DNA from: Oceanobacillus zhaokaii
GTDB taxonomy: Bacteria > Bacillota > Bacilli > Bacillales > Amphibacillaceae
Assembly: GCF_003352005.1 (NCBI RefSeq)
Contig: NZ_CP024848.1
Coordinates: forward strand, 1,683,001-1,747,000
DNA length: 64,000 nt
Direction of reading: 5' to 3'
How positions within the stretch are numbered: the stretch's first letter is position 1; every line of letters begins with the position of its first letter. A program made the position numbers and the translations under genes. Positions 63,581-64,000 of the stretch are shown here, in pieces. The notes beneath the pieces were generated by a model, which was given only the letters and a program-made list of their open reading frames with translations, did not search any database and was not told where the DNA came from.

Positions 63581-64000
63581 GGATGGAACGGTTTTCATAG
63601 GTAAAGGATTTGGCAGCGATCGTTTATCATCAGGAGAAGTGGTGTTTAATACAGGTATGACTGGTTATCAAGAAGTTATTACAGACCCATCGTACTATGG
63701 ACAAATCGTAACAATGACTTATCCGCTAGTCGGTAATTACGGAATAAACCGTGATGATTTTGAAACAGTAACACCATTTATTAAGGGCTTTGTGGTAAAA
63801 GAAGTGAGTGAACATCCTTCTAATTTTAGAAATGATGAAAGCCTGGATCATTTTCTAAAAGCGCATGATATCCCAGGTATTTCTGGTATTGATACTAGGA
63901 AACTAACAAAGATTATTCGAAAACATGGAACAATGAAAGCTATGATTACAGATACCAGCAAGTCAGCAGAAGATATTGTTAGTCAGTTGAAAGAAATGAA
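63555..64000 (+). CDS. carA: Carbamoyl-phosphate synthase small subunit, N-terminal part (3' end outside window)
   Basis: The frame starts with the ATG at 63555, with GAGGAGG upstream, and runs off the window edge after about 148 codons. It begins [20 protein letters not shown] and has [38 protein letters not shown] and the later [17 protein letters not shown], typical of the N-terminal domain of CarA. The C-terminal glutamine amidotransferase domain with its cysteine lies beyond the edge. It overlaps the end of pyrC by 26 bases. In this operon it should be the pyrimidine-specific PyrAA. Confidence 0.9.
   Translation, partial: MYKRQLVLEDGTVFIGKGFGSDRLSSGEVVFNTGMTGYQEVITDPSYYGQIVTMTYPLVGNYGINRDDFETVTPFIKGFVVKEVSEHPSNFRNDESLDHFLKAHDIPGISGIDTRKLTKIIRKHGTMKAMITDTSKSAEDIVSQLKEM

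Overview
The window is a low-GC Firmicutes chromosome segment from an endospore-forming member of the Bacillaceae. Gene order follows the Bacillus subtilis yla-ctaA/B-cta-ylb-dcw-spoIIG-ylm-ileS-pyr region almost gene for gene. A meso-diaminopimelate-type MurE (DNPR motif), bacillithiol synthesis (BshC), sigma-E and sigma-G, SpoVD, SpoVE and the YhcN/YlaJ and YlbJ sporulation proteins all fit this. Base composition, many TTG starts and the dispersed intergenic repeats suggest an Oceanobacillus/Virgibacillus-like lineage. That last point is inference, not shown by a marker gene.

Layout. Positions 1-3.6 kb hold the end of an inositol-monophosphatase gene and small yla genes (ylaF, ylaH, ylaI, a YtxH-like ORF, ylaJ, ylaL-like, ylaN). 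Next come ftsW and pycA (4.0-8.7 kb). Haem A synthesis (ctaA divergent from ctaB) and the caa3-type oxidase operon ctaCDEF follow, with the assembly genes ctaG and ctaM/DUF420 (8.7-16.7 kb). The ylb cluster runs from 16.7 to 27.8 kb: ylbA-like, ylbC, ylbD, ylbE, ylbF/ricF, ylbG, rsmD, coaD, ylbJ, a YlbL-type PDZ-S16 protease, tmcAL, yceD, rpmF and gerR. The division and wall cluster occupies 28-47.7 kb: yllA-like, bshC, mraZ, rsmH, ftsL, pbpB, spoVD, murE, murF, mraY, murD, spoVE, divIB, ftsA, ftsZ. Sporulation control (spoIIGA, sigE, sigG) covers 48-51 kb. The ylm/divIVA block and a T-box-controlled ileS follow to 58.5 kb. lspA, rluD-like, pyrR, pyrB, pyrC and the start of the carbamoyl-phosphate synthase small subunit complete the window, with two PyrR-type attenuators.

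Regulation visible in the sequence: in-phase GTGG repeats ahead of mraZ (MraZ box), a T-box leader with an ATC specifier at ileS, two pyr attenuators, a sigma-F/G-type promoter before sigG, a long-spacer spoIIG-like promoter before spoIIGA, a possible ylbH leader RNA, and a terminator-like hairpin whose 3' arm carries the spoVE ribosome-binding site.

The non-core part is the repeats. At least six intergenic copies belong to one family of non-coding elements. They have imperfect terminal inverted repeats (about GATATAAAGTGCGAACTA) and two internal palindromic modules. They sit at ylbG/rsmD, rpmF/gerR, spoVE/divIB, spoIIGA/sigE, sigG/ylmC and ileS/lspA. At three of these sites genes known from B. 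subtilis (murG-murB, ylmA, ylyA) are absent, and at a fourth an element splits the spoIIGA-sigE pair. Two further repeat families are also present. I found no phage, CRISPR, tRNA, rRNA or transposase genes.
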